From assembly GCA_964611335.1 (NCBI GenBank), contig CAZSXR010000003.1, positions 483,969 through 547,968 of the forward strand: a DNA stretch of 64,000 nt, read 5' to 3'. Shown piece after piece: positions 26,197 to 36,186 of the stretch. The translations under genes and the position numbers were made by a program. Below the pieces are notes generated by a model. It was not told the DNA's origin and made no database searches. It was given only the letters and a program-made list of their open reading frames with translations. The DNA is from BOG-1112 sp964611335 (lineage in GTDB: Bacteria; Bdellovibrionota_B; Oligoflexia; Oligoflexales; Bog-1112). Position 1 is the stretch's first letter. Each line of letters starts with the position of its first letter.

Positions 26197-27159
26197 TCAA
26201 AACAACACGGTCATTCCTGCTCCCATAGTTTGTCCTGCAAATAACGGATTGAAGAGATACACGGGTTCCACTCTTCGACCACTTTTATTTTTCAAATTCG
26301 CTTCTTCAATTTTACGATAATTGTTCACAGCTATTTCTCCAAAGGCATAACCAATTCCAATTGCAAGTGGATAATCGCTGAACCAATGCACACCGTTGTT
26401 CATCATTTGAAAACTCAGTAGAGTTAATAAACTGATACCAAGAGGTTTGATGAATACATACTCAGGATAATTTTTTGCAATCACTGTGAGTGTCATCGTA
26501 CCCGTAGCTAGATGCCCTGAAGGAAAAGCATCATAAGCTGGAACATCTTTGTGATAAGCTCGTTGATTCGGAAAAAATCTCCATTGTCCGCGGTCGCGTG
26601 TTCGCACTCCTGGGCTTTCTCTTCCTGTAATATGTTTAAGAAACTGTGTTGTAAAACCTGTCGTCAACAAACCCTCAAAAATAGCGTAACTCGTGCTCCA
26701 AGCTCTATAATCTTCCGCAAAATATCCATATCCTAAAAAAGCAACAGCGAGGGAAAGATGAGTCCATCCATCTCCAATAAAATACATCCAAGAACCTAAA
26801 TCTGTAGGACCTCGAACGTTGAAGGAAGAGATTTTAAAAAAAGTTTTAGTATTGTCTTTTGATGCAATGTTGAGTTTTTTCCCCCAATCTTGAGCACCTA
26901 TAAGCAAATCTTCATCATAGTAAATAGTAAGAGCTGTGCTTGCTGCAATCGCTAAGATGTGAGGAAGATGTTTACGATCGATGTCGTTTTCATAAAGGAG
27001 TTTGAAGTCTTTAAAAAAATTCGAGACGAAAGGAATACCGCTGGGTCTTGAATAATTATATGTCTCGTTCTCTGAAACTTTGTAAGTCTGAGTATCTTCC
27101 GCATGCAGTGCAGAAGATATAAGAAAGCAAAAGAAAAAAGATCTATAACGTAGCTTCAT
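26197..27159 (-). CDS. PAP2-type membrane phosphatase
   Basis: About 320 residues from ATG 27159, preceded by GGGAG. A longer in-frame start at 27216 would run into the divergent MFS gene. The N-terminal signal is MKLRYRSFFFCFLISSALHAED. The acid phosphatase motifs are partly kept: KHITGRESP (first motif, Arg present), AFPSGHLATG (PSGH) and GVHWFSDYP (His and Asp of the third motif). The Ser-Arg that normally opens the third motif is replaced by Gln-Met. Such enzymes remove phosphate from lipid phosphates, for example undecaprenyl diphosphate or phosphatidic acid, at the periplasmic face. About five membrane segments are predicted. Confidence 0.8.
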   Translation of the reverse strand: MKLRYRSFFFCFLISSALHAEDTQTYKVSENETYNYSRPSGIPFVSNFFKDFKLLYENDIDRKHLPHILAIAASTALTIYYDEDLLIGAQDWGKKLNIASKDNTKTFFKISSFNVRGPTDLGSWMYFIGDGWTHLSLAVAFLGYGYFAEDYRAWSTSYAIFEGLLTTGFTTQFLKHITGRESPGVRTRDRGQWRFFPNQRAYHKDVPAYDAFPSGHLATGTMTLTVIAKNYPEYVFIKPLGISLLTLLSFQMMNNGVHWFSDYPLAIGIGYAFGEIAVNNYRKIEEANLKNKSGRRVEPVYLFNPLFAGQTMGAGMTVLF

Positions 27160-27204
27160 CAATTTTGAACTCCCAATATTTAAAATCCTGGCTATAATAA
27201 AAAA

Positions 27205-28434
27205 ATGCAAATCCAAAAATCTTCAGAAAATTTGATTATTTTCATACTCTCGGGATTGTTTTTCTTTCACATCCTAGAGTTTATGATCATTATGCCTTTA
27301 GGTCCCCAATTGATGCAGGTTCTAGGGATCAATGCGACGCAATTCAGTCACCTTGTAGCTGTTTACAATTTTGCTGCGGCCACAAGTGGAGTTTTAGGTC
27401 TCTTTTGGATGGATCGCTGGGACCGTAAAAAAGTTTTGATCGTCGTAAATGTACTCTTTGCTTTTGGTACTGCAATCTGTTTTATGACGACAAGTTATCC
27501 TGCGCTCTTAACTGCGAGGTTTCTTACAGGTGCTTTCGGTGGTGTAATTGGCGCACTCTGTATGACGGTTATCGGTGATCTTGTTCCTATGGAAAGACGG
27601 GGTTTTGCTATGAGCAAACTCATGTCCGCGTTTTCTCTTGCATCCATAGCAGGTATACCTTTGGGCTTGAGTCTGGCGGCTCATTTTTCTTGGCAAACGC
27701 CTTTTATCGTAATCACTTCTGGCAGTTTATTATTCTGCACTATTGCTTATTTTAAAATGCCCCCTTTGAGATCACACTTGCACGAAGGCATGAAAACTTC
27801 TTTTAAAGACTTACTCGAAATTGTTTTAGATCATAAACATCATCTGTGTTTTGTTTTTATGGTGCTGCTCATGTTCAGTCAGTTTATGGTCATTCCCTTT
27901 ATCAGCTCTGCGCTTGTTGGAAATGCAGGAATGACGCAGGGGCAATTGCCTCTTGTGTATTTGGTAGGTGGTCTTGCGACTGCAATTACAAACCCGAGCA
28001 TTGGAAAACTTTCTGATTATTATAAGAAAGAATTTATTTTTAAAATTTGTGCTGTAATGGCGTGGATTCCCCTTCTCATACTGACACATCAAGGAGCTTC
28101 CTCTTTGTTTTTTTGCATCTTCGTAACAACATTATTTTTTATTTTCAACAGTGGACGTATGTCTCCTGCTATGGCTATCATTACATCGGTGGTTGAAGCG
28201 CATAAACGTGGACGCTTCATGAGTTTAAATTCTGCTGTGCAACAAGCGTCAGCTGGTCTTGCTGCATGGTTGGGTGGTATGATTGTCACAAGTGATACAA
28301 GTGGGAAACTGCACGGTTTATATTTTACTGGTTACATTTCCGTTCTTGCTGGCTTTTTGAGTGTCTACTGGGTGCGACGACTGTCCTTTACCTCCACTGT
28401 TCAACGCACTGACAGTATTCAAGAAAGTGAGTAA
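27205..28434 (+). CDS. MFS transporter, drug/sugar efflux type
   Basis: A 409-residue protein with 12 membrane segments. The loop between segments 2 and 3 is GLFWMDRWDRKKVLI, the MFS motif A. GAFGGVIGALCMTVIGDLVPMERRG is typical of the AraJ/YdhP-like sugar and drug efflux group (DHA1). The substrate is unknown. It diverges from the PAP2 gene with 45 bases between the starts, so promoters must be compact or overlap coding sequence. The C-terminus is polar (TSTVQRTDSIQESE). A lipoprotein gene follows after 43 bases. Confidence 0.85.
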   Translation: MQIQKSSENLIIFILSGLFFFHILEFMIIMPLGPQLMQVLGINATQFSHLVAVYNFAAATSGVLGLFWMDRWDRKKVLIVVNVLFAFGTAICFMTTSYPALLTARFLTGAFGGVIGALCMTVIGDLVPMERRGFAMSKLMSAFSLASIAGIPLGLSLAAHFSWQTPFIVITSGSLLFCTIAYFKMPPLRSHLHEGMKTSFKDLLEIVLDHKHHLCFVFMVLLMFSQFMVIPFISSALVGNAGMTQGQLPLVYLVGGLATAITNPSIGKLSDYYKKEFIFKICAVMAWIPLLILTHQGASSLFFCIFVTTLFFIFNSGRMSPAMAIITSVVEAHKRGRFMSLNSAVQQASAGLAAWLGGMIVTSDTSGKLHGLYFTGYISVLAGFLSVYWVRRLSFTSTVQRTDSIQESE

Positions 28435-28477
28435 AAAATCCGATAGGCTATGTGGTTGAGTCTAAGAGGGGATCTTC

Positions 28478-31246
28478 GTGAGTTTTGAAAAAAGCTTAAA
28501 AAACAGGATCTTAGCATTAATAGGGGCTTTGTCCTTTATAATGGTGTTAACCCTAATGCTTACGCGTTGTGGTCAAGTTTATGATCCCTTTGCGAACTCC
28601 AAAAATGCTGCAGCTCGGGAGATTGTTAAAGTTCCAGTGAGTTTTAGTTCGGGAGCAACAGGACTTGATCTTGCAACAGCTCTCAGTGATGTATACCTCT
28701 CGATTACGGGATGCAGTTCAGGTTACACGCAATCGAATTTTTTATTTAATGGAAGCACGGTTAATTTTTATTTGAATGACACCGGTTGTTTGCTCTCTAT
28801 TTGCTCTTTCACATACAACAGCGAGAATTACACAACGGCTTGTTCTAGTTTTAATACAACGGTTGGAGCTCTCACAACCTTCACGGGTACAGGGGGAGCG
28901 AATCCTGGTGGAGATACGGTTTATGCTTATGTTGGTACACAGATTACAGGTCCTATTACGGGAAGTGTAAGTGCAAGTTTTTATATCCTTGAAAACGATA
29001 ATTTTTCAAACTTCAATCTTCCGATAACTACGAATGTGATTCAGATTTCAAACAACACTCCGAGTTCAGCTCCCTATACCGTTCCTGCAGCAAGTACAAG
29101 TTCCGTGCAATTTGGATTCAAACTGCTTTATCCTAATCCACCACCTTCAACGGCTGTTACCGTCAATTACAGTGTTGTAGGTTCTGCAGTAGCGGGAACA
29201 GATTACACAGCACCAAGCGGCAGTGTGACCATTCCAGCAAACGCTTCAACTGCGACAGCAACGGTCACCTTATTGACAACGAATACGCAAGCTAGAGAGA
29301 CACAAAGTTTAGGTTTGCTTGTTGCGGGAAGTTCAGGATTTCAAGGTTCTGCAACTTATGTGGGTTATGGAAATCCAGCAGTCATGATTACAAATACTTC
29401 TACAGCTATTCCTGCAGTAGGAAACCCAGGGTTAGCTTACCAAGGAACTCCAACAACGATTACTCCGAGTACCGGTACTGTGACAAGTTGGGCGGATGCT
29501 TCTGGATCAGGGTTAGGAGTTGCATTTACAGCAAGTGGAAGCCCTACTGTAAATACAGGAGTGAATGGGATCAATAATTTGAGTGCTATTCAGTTCAGCG
29601 GATCCAATTATTTACGTATTACATCGAATAGAGCAGCAGTGAACTCTGCTACAAGCTATGCAAGTAAGCTGATATCCATGGTCTTCCAAACTTCCAGTGA
29701 TGTGACGACACGACAAATTCTCTTCAACCAAGGAACAACAACGGACGGAATCAATCTTTATATTTATAATGGACAACTTTATGCAAATAGATGGGCAGCG
29801 TCAGGAAGTAGTAACGTAGCTTCTGCCTATATTTTACCAAATTCAGCATATAGCGCCTCTTTGTATTTCAGCTCTACAAATACAGTTCTCAAACTCTATA
29901 TTTCGGGTGTTCAGGTTGATCAGGTCACTATTCCTAGTACAGCTTTAGCTAGATCGAATAATACAAATTCTGTGGGGATAGGTGGTGGTGCTGGTGGTGG
30001 TGCAAAGTTTGAAAACAATACAACTACGACAGCCGTTCAAGGATTTCAAGGTGAAATTGCTGAGATTCTTTATTTCAATAACCCTGTTTATACCGATGTT
30101 CAGATTCGTGGTGTGCATGGTTATCTCGATGCAAAATATGCTTTGACCTATCCTGCTGTCACGATCAGTGCTGCAAATGCGAACATGGGTGAAAATGATT
30201 CCTTTGCAAAAGGTTTTCTCATCACACGTTCCATTCCTACATCCAGTCCTCTTACGGTTTATTACACAACAAGTGGAACCGCTATTGCAGGAACGCATTA
30301 TACGGTTCTTCCAGGCTCTGTAACTATACCTGCGTACAATTCCAGTGTGTATACTTATCTAAGTCCCATCAACAATGGAACCATCGGTGATACACACACA
30401 CTAACGATGACACTTGCCAATGACGCAGGAAATGGAACAAGCCCACAAACCTATATAGGTGCACCTAACTCTGCAAGTCTCAATATTGTGGATTATGTTG
30501 CCCCAACTTCTGCGACTCTCATTTCATGGTTGAATGCTGCATTAGGTGTAACAACTGCGGGCGGAAATGTTTCAACGTGGACAGATCAGAGTGGAAAAGC
30601 AATCAGCGCAACAGGAGCCTCTAGTCACTTTCCTACAAGTGTCACTTCCTCAACTCCAAACTATATTAACTTCAACGGGACATCGACTGCGAATGCTCAA
30701 GATTTTTCACTCGCAACAAGCGCTTTATTAGACTCTGCTGCAAGTTATACTCAGAAAACTTTTGCCTTCGTTTTCCGAACAGGAACGGACGTCGCAACTC
30801 GTCAGATCATATACAAGCAAGGAAGTTCCACAAACGGAATGAATATTGTAATCAGTGGAGGTAATATTTATTTTACAGGATATGGAACGGGATGGGGTAC
30901 AAGTCCCAACTCTATTTCTGCTGCTGTAAGTGCAAGCACAATTTATGAAGTGATCTTCGAATTCGATCAAGTGAATGGCCAACTGCGTGGAAAAATGAAT
31001 CGTTCCGTTATAACGCCTGTTACAACGGGAGTTGGAACTTTAACGGGTGTTGCAACAAGTACGGCAATCGGAGCGAATAAACTATCCAGTATTCGTTTCT
31101 TCGATAACACCACTACAAGTACTGCAAACGCAAACTTCTTAGTCACAAATTCTAGAATATATGAAGTCCTCCTGTTCAATGGAATTTTGAACTCCGATGA
31201 ATTCTCTACTCTTGAAAAGTACCTTTTAAATAAATATGGTCTTTAA
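28478..31246 (+). CDS. multidomain surface lipoprotein with Calx-beta and LamG-like domains
   Basis: A 922-residue protein from GTG 28478 (AAGAGGGG upstream). The signal ends LMLTRC, a loose lipobox with Cys32. Residues ~50-175 match the N-terminal domain of the lipoproteins downstream (FYLNDTGCLLSICSF). Calx-beta-like repeats sit near 215-275 (VNYSVVGSAVAGTDY) and 570-660 (VYYTTSGTAIAGTHY). Each is followed by a concanavalin/LamG-like domain near 330-545 and 685-920 with shared WxDxSG, SYxxKxxxxVF and TRQIxxxQG blocks. The domain pair is therefore duplicated in tandem. Such proteins usually bind glycans or partner proteins on the surface. The function is not known. Confidence 0.8.
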   Translation: MSFEKSLKNRILALIGALSFIMVLTLMLTRCGQVYDPFANSKNAAAREIVKVPVSFSSGATGLDLATALSDVYLSITGCSSGYTQSNFLFNGSTVNFYLNDTGCLLSICSFTYNSENYTTACSSFNTTVGALTTFTGTGGANPGGDTVYAYVGTQITGPITGSVSASFYILENDNFSNFNLPITTNVIQISNNTPSSAPYTVPAASTSSVQFGFKLLYPNPPPSTAVTVNYSVVGSAVAGTDYTAPSGSVTIPANASTATATVTLLTTNTQARETQSLGLLVAGSSGFQGSATYVGYGNPAVMITNTSTAIPAVGNPGLAYQGTPTTITPSTGTVTSWADASGSGLGVAFTASGSPTVNTGVNGINNLSAIQFSGSNYLRITSNRAAVNSATSYASKLISMVFQTSSDVTTRQILFNQGTTTDGINLYIYNGQLYANRWAASGSSNVASAYILPNSAYSASLYFSSTNTVLKLYISGVQVDQVTIPSTALARSNNTNSVGIGGGAGGGAKFENNTTTTAVQGFQGEIAEILYFNNPVYTDVQIRGVHGYLDAKYALTYPAVTISAANANMGENDSFAKGFLITRSIPTSSPLTVYYTTSGTAIAGTHYTVLPGSVTIPAYNSSVYTYLSPINNGTIGDTHTLTMTLANDAGNGTSPQTYIGAPNSASLNIVDYVAPTSATLISWLNAALGVTTAGGNVSTWTDQSGKAISATGASSHFPTSVTSSTPNYINFNGTSTANAQDFSLATSALLDSAASYTQKTFAFVFRTGTDVATRQIIYKQGSSTNGMNIVISGGNIYFTGYGTGWGTSPNSISAAVSASTIYEVIFEFDQVNGQLRGKMNRSVITPVTTGVGTLTGVATSTAIGANKLSSIRFFDNTTTSTANANFLVTNSRIYEVLLFNGILNSDEFSTLEKYLLNKYGL

Positions 31247-31371
31247 GATCGCCCCAAAAAAATCCTAATTTTGTTTTAAAAACAGCATTTTAACATGATT
31301 TTTAAGTTTTTTCACAAGAAACTCCGTTAAGGAGTGTGAACAATTGTGGGTGAAACAATTTAGGTTTGACT

Positions 31372-32502
31372 ATGAGACGTTTTGGTACAAATTGGCTTCT
31401 TGCAAGCGTAGCAGTAGCGCCTCTTCTGCTTGCAAAATATTCCTGTGGCCCGAAAGGCTCCTCTGGTGATTTGAGTTCAAGTTCCAACGCAACAGCGCTT
31501 CAAAAAATTACGATTCCTATTTCTTTGTCTCAATCCACTTCTAATATGAATGCTTTAAATCTCAATTCCTTATCACTTGCTGCTCCAGGTGGTGTAAGTG
31601 TGGATAGTTTTGTGATGACTCTTGCAAACTGTACTTCTGGTCTTTCAGGCACGAACTCTTCGCAAACCGTTATGAATGTATATTTGAACGACACGAATTG
31701 TTTGGCAAAACTAACCTCTTTCGTTCTACATTCTCAGTCTTATATCCCCAGCGGAACAGGATCGAGTCCCTTTACAACATGGTTGGCAGGAGACACAGCT
31801 ATTTTTAGAGGCGCAAGCAATACAGATCTTATCAATGTGAAAGTTGTAAGTCAGTTGTCTTCGCCTATACTCACACCAGACGTGATCAGTTATGAATTTA
31901 CAATTTTAAAATCAGGTACCAACAGTGCGTCCATTACAGTCTCCAATGCATTGAGTATTTACACTGCTGGACAGGATGCTCCGAATTTTCAAATCAATAG
32001 TGGTGGTGGACTTCTCACAGGACTTGTATCTTCAGGTGGATCTGCAGGTGCAGGTATTTTTACTTTTCAGTTGATATGTTCAGTCAGTGCCATGACTGTG
32101 GGTGCGAATCCAAGTTATAACTCTTTCTGTCCAACTGTAACACCAGGTGGAACCATTGCAGGAGGAGCTTCGGGTGTAGATATAGGCAATGCAAGTGCAT
32201 TCAGTTACAAATTGATTGCAGATCCTAACAATGCTCCGAGTGGAGGGACTTTAACATTAGCGCAAGCTATCGCAGCATTTGTTGCAGGTGGTGATACGAC
32301 TGTAACTTTAGGAGCTGGGGTGATCACTTCCGGTTCTACAGGATTCAATACTGTTGCTTTGACAGGGCCAGGACCCATAGCAAGCAATCAAAAAATGATA
32401 CTCATCTTACAAGCAAAGAATACAAATCCTACTTACTCATCGAATCCTAATTATTCATCTTTTCAATATTTCCCTATTACTTTACCGACCGTAAATCCTT
32501 AG
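31372..32502 (+). CDS. lipoprotein of the local NDxxC family, copy 1
   Basis: About 376 residues from ATG 31372. An in-frame TTG six bases earlier is possible. The signal runs MRRFGTNWLLASVAVAPLLLAKYSC, with a loose lipobox. The mature part is Ser/Thr/Asn-rich and beta-rich. Blocks shared with the copies at 32600, 33847 and 41745 are VYLNDTNCLAKLTSF, DTAIFRGASNTD, QLSSPI, GQDAPNF, ANPSYNSFCPT, AFSYKLI and SSFQYFPIT. Two to four conserved Cys suggest disulphides. No known domain is recognised. It is the first of three tandem copies on this strand, and it follows the larger relative at 28478 after 125 AT-rich bases. Confidence 0.78.
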   Translation: MRRFGTNWLLASVAVAPLLLAKYSCGPKGSSGDLSSSSNATALQKITIPISLSQSTSNMNALNLNSLSLAAPGGVSVDSFVMTLANCTSGLSGTNSSQTVMNVYLNDTNCLAKLTSFVLHSQSYIPSGTGSSPFTTWLAGDTAIFRGASNTDLINVKVVSQLSSPILTPDVISYEFTILKSGTNSASITVSNALSIYTAGQDAPNFQINSGGGLLTGLVSSGGSAGAGIFTFQLICSVSAMTVGANPSYNSFCPTVTPGGTIAGGASGVDIGNASAFSYKLIADPNNAPSGGTLTLAQAIAAFVAGGDTTVTLGAGVITSGSTGFNTVALTGPGPIASNQKMILILQAKNTNPTYSSNPNYSSFQYFPITLPTVNP

Positions 32503-32599
32503 AAAAACAACAGCTTGGAAGAAAATTTAAGGTTTAGCAAAGGAATTCCGTTAAGCTTAGTGGGTTTATCCGAATGGTTTTTTGAATTTAGAGGAACAT

Positions 32600-33715
32600 A
32601 TGGGGTTCTTTGGGCGTTTGTGTGCAAATTCAAAAAGCCTAGTTTTTGCAAGTTTGGTTTTTGTTTTGGCATCTTGTGGTGGGGGAAGTGATGGAGGTGC
32701 TTCTTCAAGTGATGCAGCTTCAAGTGATACAACAGCTGGAGCAAGCTCCTCATATTCATCTAATGCAATTTCAGATAAACCAGGTTTTACGTTCATTAAT
32801 ATTCCTATTATTTTATCCGTATCAACGGGACTTGAATTGACAAGTTCCAATCCGACTGCTGCAGATAGTTTTGTGATGACTCTAGCGAACTGTGCTTCAG
32901 GACTCTCGGGAACAAATTCTTCTCCTACAACGGTCAAAGTTTATTTAAATGACACAAGCTGCATTGTAAAATTGACATCCTTTGTTTTGAATTCCGAATC
33001 TTTCACACCCACAACGAATTTCACAACGTGGTTAGTAAACGACACAGCAGTGTTCACAGGTGCTACAAGTGGAAACAAAGTCAGTTTGAAAGTTACAAAT
33101 CAGCTGTCCTCTCCTATAGTAAACACAGACAGTGTTGGATATCTCTTCACAGTTATCAGCGCTTCTTCAACAAGTACTATTATTCCATCATCTCAATCAG
33201 GAAGCCTTTCTGTTACGGGTATTCATGCTCCAGACTTCGTTATCAACAGTGGGAATGCGATATGGAACGGATTGCAAACTTCAGGTGGGCATACAGGATA
33301 TGGAATCTTTAGCTTCACACTCACATGTTCTAGTGGCATCATGACAGTGGGAGCGAATCCAAGTTATAACTCTTTCTGCTCAACAACAACGGGATCTAAT
33401 GACGGTGTAGATATTGGTGTTGCAAACTATTTTAGTTATAAATTGATCAACGATGCAAGTGGTGTAGGAACCCTCACTTTGTCAGCTGCGCAAGCTGCAT
33501 TTACAGCAGGTGGTGACAGTGCGGTGACTCTGAGTACAGATATACTTGCGAATTCGAGCGGATTTAAAATTACGAATATCGATGGTCCAGGTCCTGCTCA
33601 GAGCAATCCAAAGATGTTGCTTGTTTTACAAAGAAAGAATCCTAATCACCCTGGTGATTCCACCTATTCTTCCTTCCAATATTTCCCAATAACGGTACAA
33701 ACTATCACTCCTTGA
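32600..33715 (+). CDS. lipoprotein of the local NDxxC family, copy 2
   Basis: About 371 residues from ATG 32600, with AGAGG six bases upstream. An in-frame TTG at 32582 is rejected. The signal ends in FVLASC, the best lipobox of the family, then a GGGSDGGASSSDAASSD tether. The body follows the family plan (VYLNDTSCIVKLTSF, HAPDFVINSG, SYNSFCSTTTG). The 26 bases at 33353-33378 are identical to 32104-32129 in copy 1, showing recent common origin or exchange. Likely exported to the cell surface. The ligand is unknown. Confidence 0.8.
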   Translation: MGFFGRLCANSKSLVFASLVFVLASCGGGSDGGASSSDAASSDTTAGASSSYSSNAISDKPGFTFINIPIILSVSTGLELTSSNPTAADSFVMTLANCASGLSGTNSSPTTVKVYLNDTSCIVKLTSFVLNSESFTPTTNFTTWLVNDTAVFTGATSGNKVSLKVTNQLSSPIVNTDSVGYLFTVISASSTSTIIPSSQSGSLSVTGIHAPDFVINSGNAIWNGLQTSGGHTGYGIFSFTLTCSSGIMTVGANPSYNSFCSTTTGSNDGVDIGVANYFSYKLINDASGVGTLTLSAAQAAFTAGGDSAVTLSTDILANSSGFKITNIDGPGPAQSNPKMLLVLQRKNPNHPGDSTYSSFQYFPITVQTITP

Positions 33716-33750
33716 TAATTAAAAAATAAGCTCAGTTTTCTGTATTAGAT

Positions 33751-33770
33751 AAGGGGGGTTTGTCCCTCTT
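33751..33770 (+). terminator. possible terminator after lipoprotein copy 2
   Basis: AAGGGGG pairs with CCCTCTT (one G-U) around a short loop and is followed by TTTCTTT. The U-run is interrupted, so termination may be partial. It lies 36 bases after the copy 2 stop and before copy 3. Confidence 0.35.
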
Positions 33771-33846
33771 TCTTTGGTCTATTCCCTCATCTTTTTCTAA
33801 AGCATACCGCTAAGTAGAGGGAAGCATTTCTCCAAGAGAGGTTGTT

Positions 33847-34905
33847 ATGAGAATTCTAGGTATGCTCTTAGTTATGGGAGTTTCTTACATCTCTTGTGGA
33901 AAAAGTTCTCAGAATACAACCCCTACAATTTCACTTCCCTTGGAATCTTCTTTGACACCTCGTGATATCCCCGTAAATGTCATACAAAACACGGGAAAGT
34001 TGAATCTGATTGATAAAAGTGGTTTGGGTTTAGTTGCTCCGGGAGGCGTGGGTGCGGATAGTTTTGTAATCAGTCTTGTGAATTGCAGTTCTGGTCTTAC
34101 GGGAACAAACTCTTCTCAAAGTGTCTTGCATGTGTATTTGAATGATGCGAACTGTTTAGCGAAACTCAGCTCGTTTGTTTTGCATTCACAATCTTATGTA
34201 CCGACTGGAACAGGATCGAGTCCTTTCACAACATGGTTAGCAGGTGATACTGCGATTTTTAGGGGGGCAAGCAATACAGATCTTGTCAACGTGAAAGTTG
34301 TAAGTCAGTTGTCTTCTCCCATACAAATAAGTGACGTAGTAAGTTATGAATTCACAATTCTAACAGCAGGCACAAACAGTGCATCGATTTCTTTAGCAAG
34401 CAATCTCACCATTACTTCTGTGGGACAGGATGCTCCTAACTTTCAACTCAGTTCTGGAAATGCCTTTCTAAGTGGTATTGCGAGTTCAGGTGCAGGGATT
34501 TTTACTTTCAAACTGACTTGCGATTCAGGAACTATGAGTGTCGGGGCAAATCCGAGTTACAACTCTTTCTGTTCTACAACAACAGGATCGCCAAACGGTG
34601 TAGATGTCGGTGTCGTCAACCAATTTAGTTACATACTCATTGCAGATCCTAACGGGAATGGAACCCTCACGCTTGCTCAAGCACAATCCGCTTTTGCAGG
34701 AGGAGGGGATACTACTGTGAATCTTGCAACCGATATACTCCCAGGATCTACAGGTTTTCAAACACAACCTCTTACAGGGCCAGGACCCCTGTCGACGAAC
34801 TTGAAATTGATTTTAATACTTCAATCCAAGAATCCTAACTTTCCAACGAATACAGCCTATTCTTCTTTCCAGTATTTTCCTATAACTCTTCCCTCTTCGA
34901 ACTAA
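33847..34905 (+). CDS. lipoprotein of the local NDxxC family, copy 3
   Basis: A 352-residue protein with the short signal MRILGMLLVMGVSYISC (loose lipobox, Cys17) and AGAGAGG upstream. The body is close to copy 1: LVNCSSGLTGTNSSQ, VYLNDANCLAKLSSF, TTWLAGDTAIFRGASNTDL, GQDAPNFQLSSG, SYNSFCSTTTGS. The region 34201-34320 is nearly the same at base level as 31753-31865 of copy 1. Copy number and drift of the segments between conserved blocks suggest a surface-exposed family under diversification. It ends 10 bases from the convergent pta gene. Confidence 0.78.
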   Translation: MRILGMLLVMGVSYISCGKSSQNTTPTISLPLESSLTPRDIPVNVIQNTGKLNLIDKSGLGLVAPGGVGADSFVISLVNCSSGLTGTNSSQSVLHVYLNDANCLAKLSSFVLHSQSYVPTGTGSSPFTTWLAGDTAIFRGASNTDLVNVKVVSQLSSPIQISDVVSYEFTILTAGTNSASISLASNLTITSVGQDAPNFQLSSGNAFLSGIASSGAGIFTFKLTCDSGTMSVGANPSYNSFCSTTTGSPNGVDVGVVNQFSYILIADPNGNGTLTLAQAQSAFAGGGDTTVNLATDILPGSTGFQTQPLTGPGPLSTNLKLILILQSKNPNFPTNTAYSSFQYFPITLPSSN

Positions 34906-34914
34906 ATGAGTCCG

Positions 34915-35922
34915 TTAAGTCAAAGCTCTCACCAAATTGATATAGGTACACGTTACTATATCTTCTACAGTCGCTCCCCGTGAAAGATCACTGTAAGGTT
35001 TATTTAATCCTTGTAAGAGCGGTCCATAAGCTGCAAAAGAACCCAATCTCTGTGCAATTTTGTATGCAATATTTGCGGAATTTAAGTCAGGGAAAATAAA
35101 AATATTTGCAGAACCAGCGACAGCGCTTCCAGGGGCCTTGCGTTTACCTACATCTCTGTCGAAAGCTGCGTCGAATTGCAACTCGCCATCTACAATCCAG
35201 TTAGGATGCAAAGCTTTTACACGCTCTGCTGCTTCTGCCATTTTGATGCAAGACTTATGCTTCGCAGAACCTTTTGTAGAAAAGGAAAGAAAGGCCATAT
35301 GAGCTTCTTGCTTTGCTAGAAAGGGAATTGCATCCCATGTCTTTCTGGATTCGCAGGCGATGTCAACAAGCTCTTCCAAAGTAGGTTCTATGTTCACTCC
35401 ACAATCTGCGAAAAGAAAAATTTCTTCCTTACGTTGCATGATGAAAGAACCACTCACCGTACGAACCCCGTCTGCTTGTCCAATCATTCTCAGTGCAGCA
35501 CGGATAACATGACTTGTTTCCGTGCAAGCTCCCGCTAATACACTATCCACCTTTCCCTGACTCAGTAAATAACCCGCTTTGTAGAGAGCAGATTCAGCAA
35601 GCTCTTTCAAAGCTGGTTCACTCACAGGTTTGTGCTTCATGCGTTCTCTTAAAAATTCTTCCAGATCCTTTGCAACTATGTCGTTATCTCCTTCAAGACT
35701 TCTTAAACACTCCGAATGTTTTCTCAAAAAATTCAAAGAGTGTTGTTTGGCTAAATCTAAAATCTTTTCTCGTGAATCAAAAATATAGATCTCAGAAACA
35801 ATCTCATCTTTCAAAATTTGATTCATTGCTTGTAAAATTCTCAAGTCTGTGCTTTCAGGAAACGCAATCCTTGCATTCTTAGTTTTGATTGATTTTTTAA
35901 GATCTTGCAAAAATATACCCAT
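34915..35922 (-). CDS. pta: phosphate acetyltransferase
   Basis: About 335 residues, the length of the catalytic-domain-only Pta. It converts acetyl-CoA and phosphate to acetyl phosphate in the cytoplasm. Family blocks are present: ARIAFPESTDLRILQA, DSVLAGACTETSHVIRAALRMIG, FADCGVNIEPT, LSFSTKGSAKH, VDGELQFDAAFD and NIFIFPDLNSANIAYKIAQR. Met at 35922 is preferred over Met 35928 because GGAAG is better spaced. No ackA lies next to it. The gene is convergent with lipoprotein copy 3 and divergent from the EAL gene across 264 bases carrying DnaA-box-like sites. Confidence 0.93.
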   Translation of the reverse strand: MGIFLQDLKKSIKTKNARIAFPESTDLRILQAMNQILKDEIVSEIYIFDSREKILDLAKQHSLNFLRKHSECLRSLEGDNDIVAKDLEEFLRERMKHKPVSEPALKELAESALYKAGYLLSQGKVDSVLAGACTETSHVIRAALRMIGQADGVRTVSGSFIMQRKEEIFLFADCGVNIEPTLEELVDIACESRKTWDAIPFLAKQEAHMAFLSFSTKGSAKHKSCIKMAEAAERVKALHPNWIVDGELQFDAAFDRDVGKRKAPGSAVAGSANIFIFPDLNSANIAYKIAQRLGSFAAYGPLLQGLNKPYSDLSRGATVEDIVTCTYINLVRALT

Positions 35923-36015
35923 CGGCATTCTTCCTTTAAATTTGTGAAGGGAAAAGGAGCTGTCTATTCTTTAATCAAACAGGAGACTCTCCTTAACACC
36001 AAGACTTTCGGAGGG

Positions 36016-36050
36016 TCATCCACCGACTTATCCACAGGCCCTGTGGATGA
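36016..36050. promoter_or_regulatory. cluster of DnaA-box-like sites
   Basis: TTATCCACA, the consensus DnaA box, lies at 36028-36036 on the plus strand. TCATCCACA (one mismatch) lies on the minus strand at 36042-36050, making a near-perfect inverted pair. TCATCCACC is at 36016-36024. Three sites in 35 bases in the pta/EAL divergent region suggest DnaA binding or titration. The rest of 35923-36186 shows nothing else I can name. Confidence 0.5.
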
Positions 36051-36186
36051 CTTTAATATTCAGCACTTAGAGCGCACACAACGGCTAAGTCTGAAAATAA
36101 AAACTTTTTTATAAAAAGGCGTAAATATTCCCAGAGTATAGCCGATAGACTCTTTGCTTGAACTTTACTCAAGAGCAGTATCGCGT

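Noticed and set aside
36016..36050. Replication origin (oriC)
   Set aside because: No dnaA, dnaN, gyrase or rpmH neighbours and no convincing AT-rich unwinding stretch. Kept only as a DnaA-box-like cluster.
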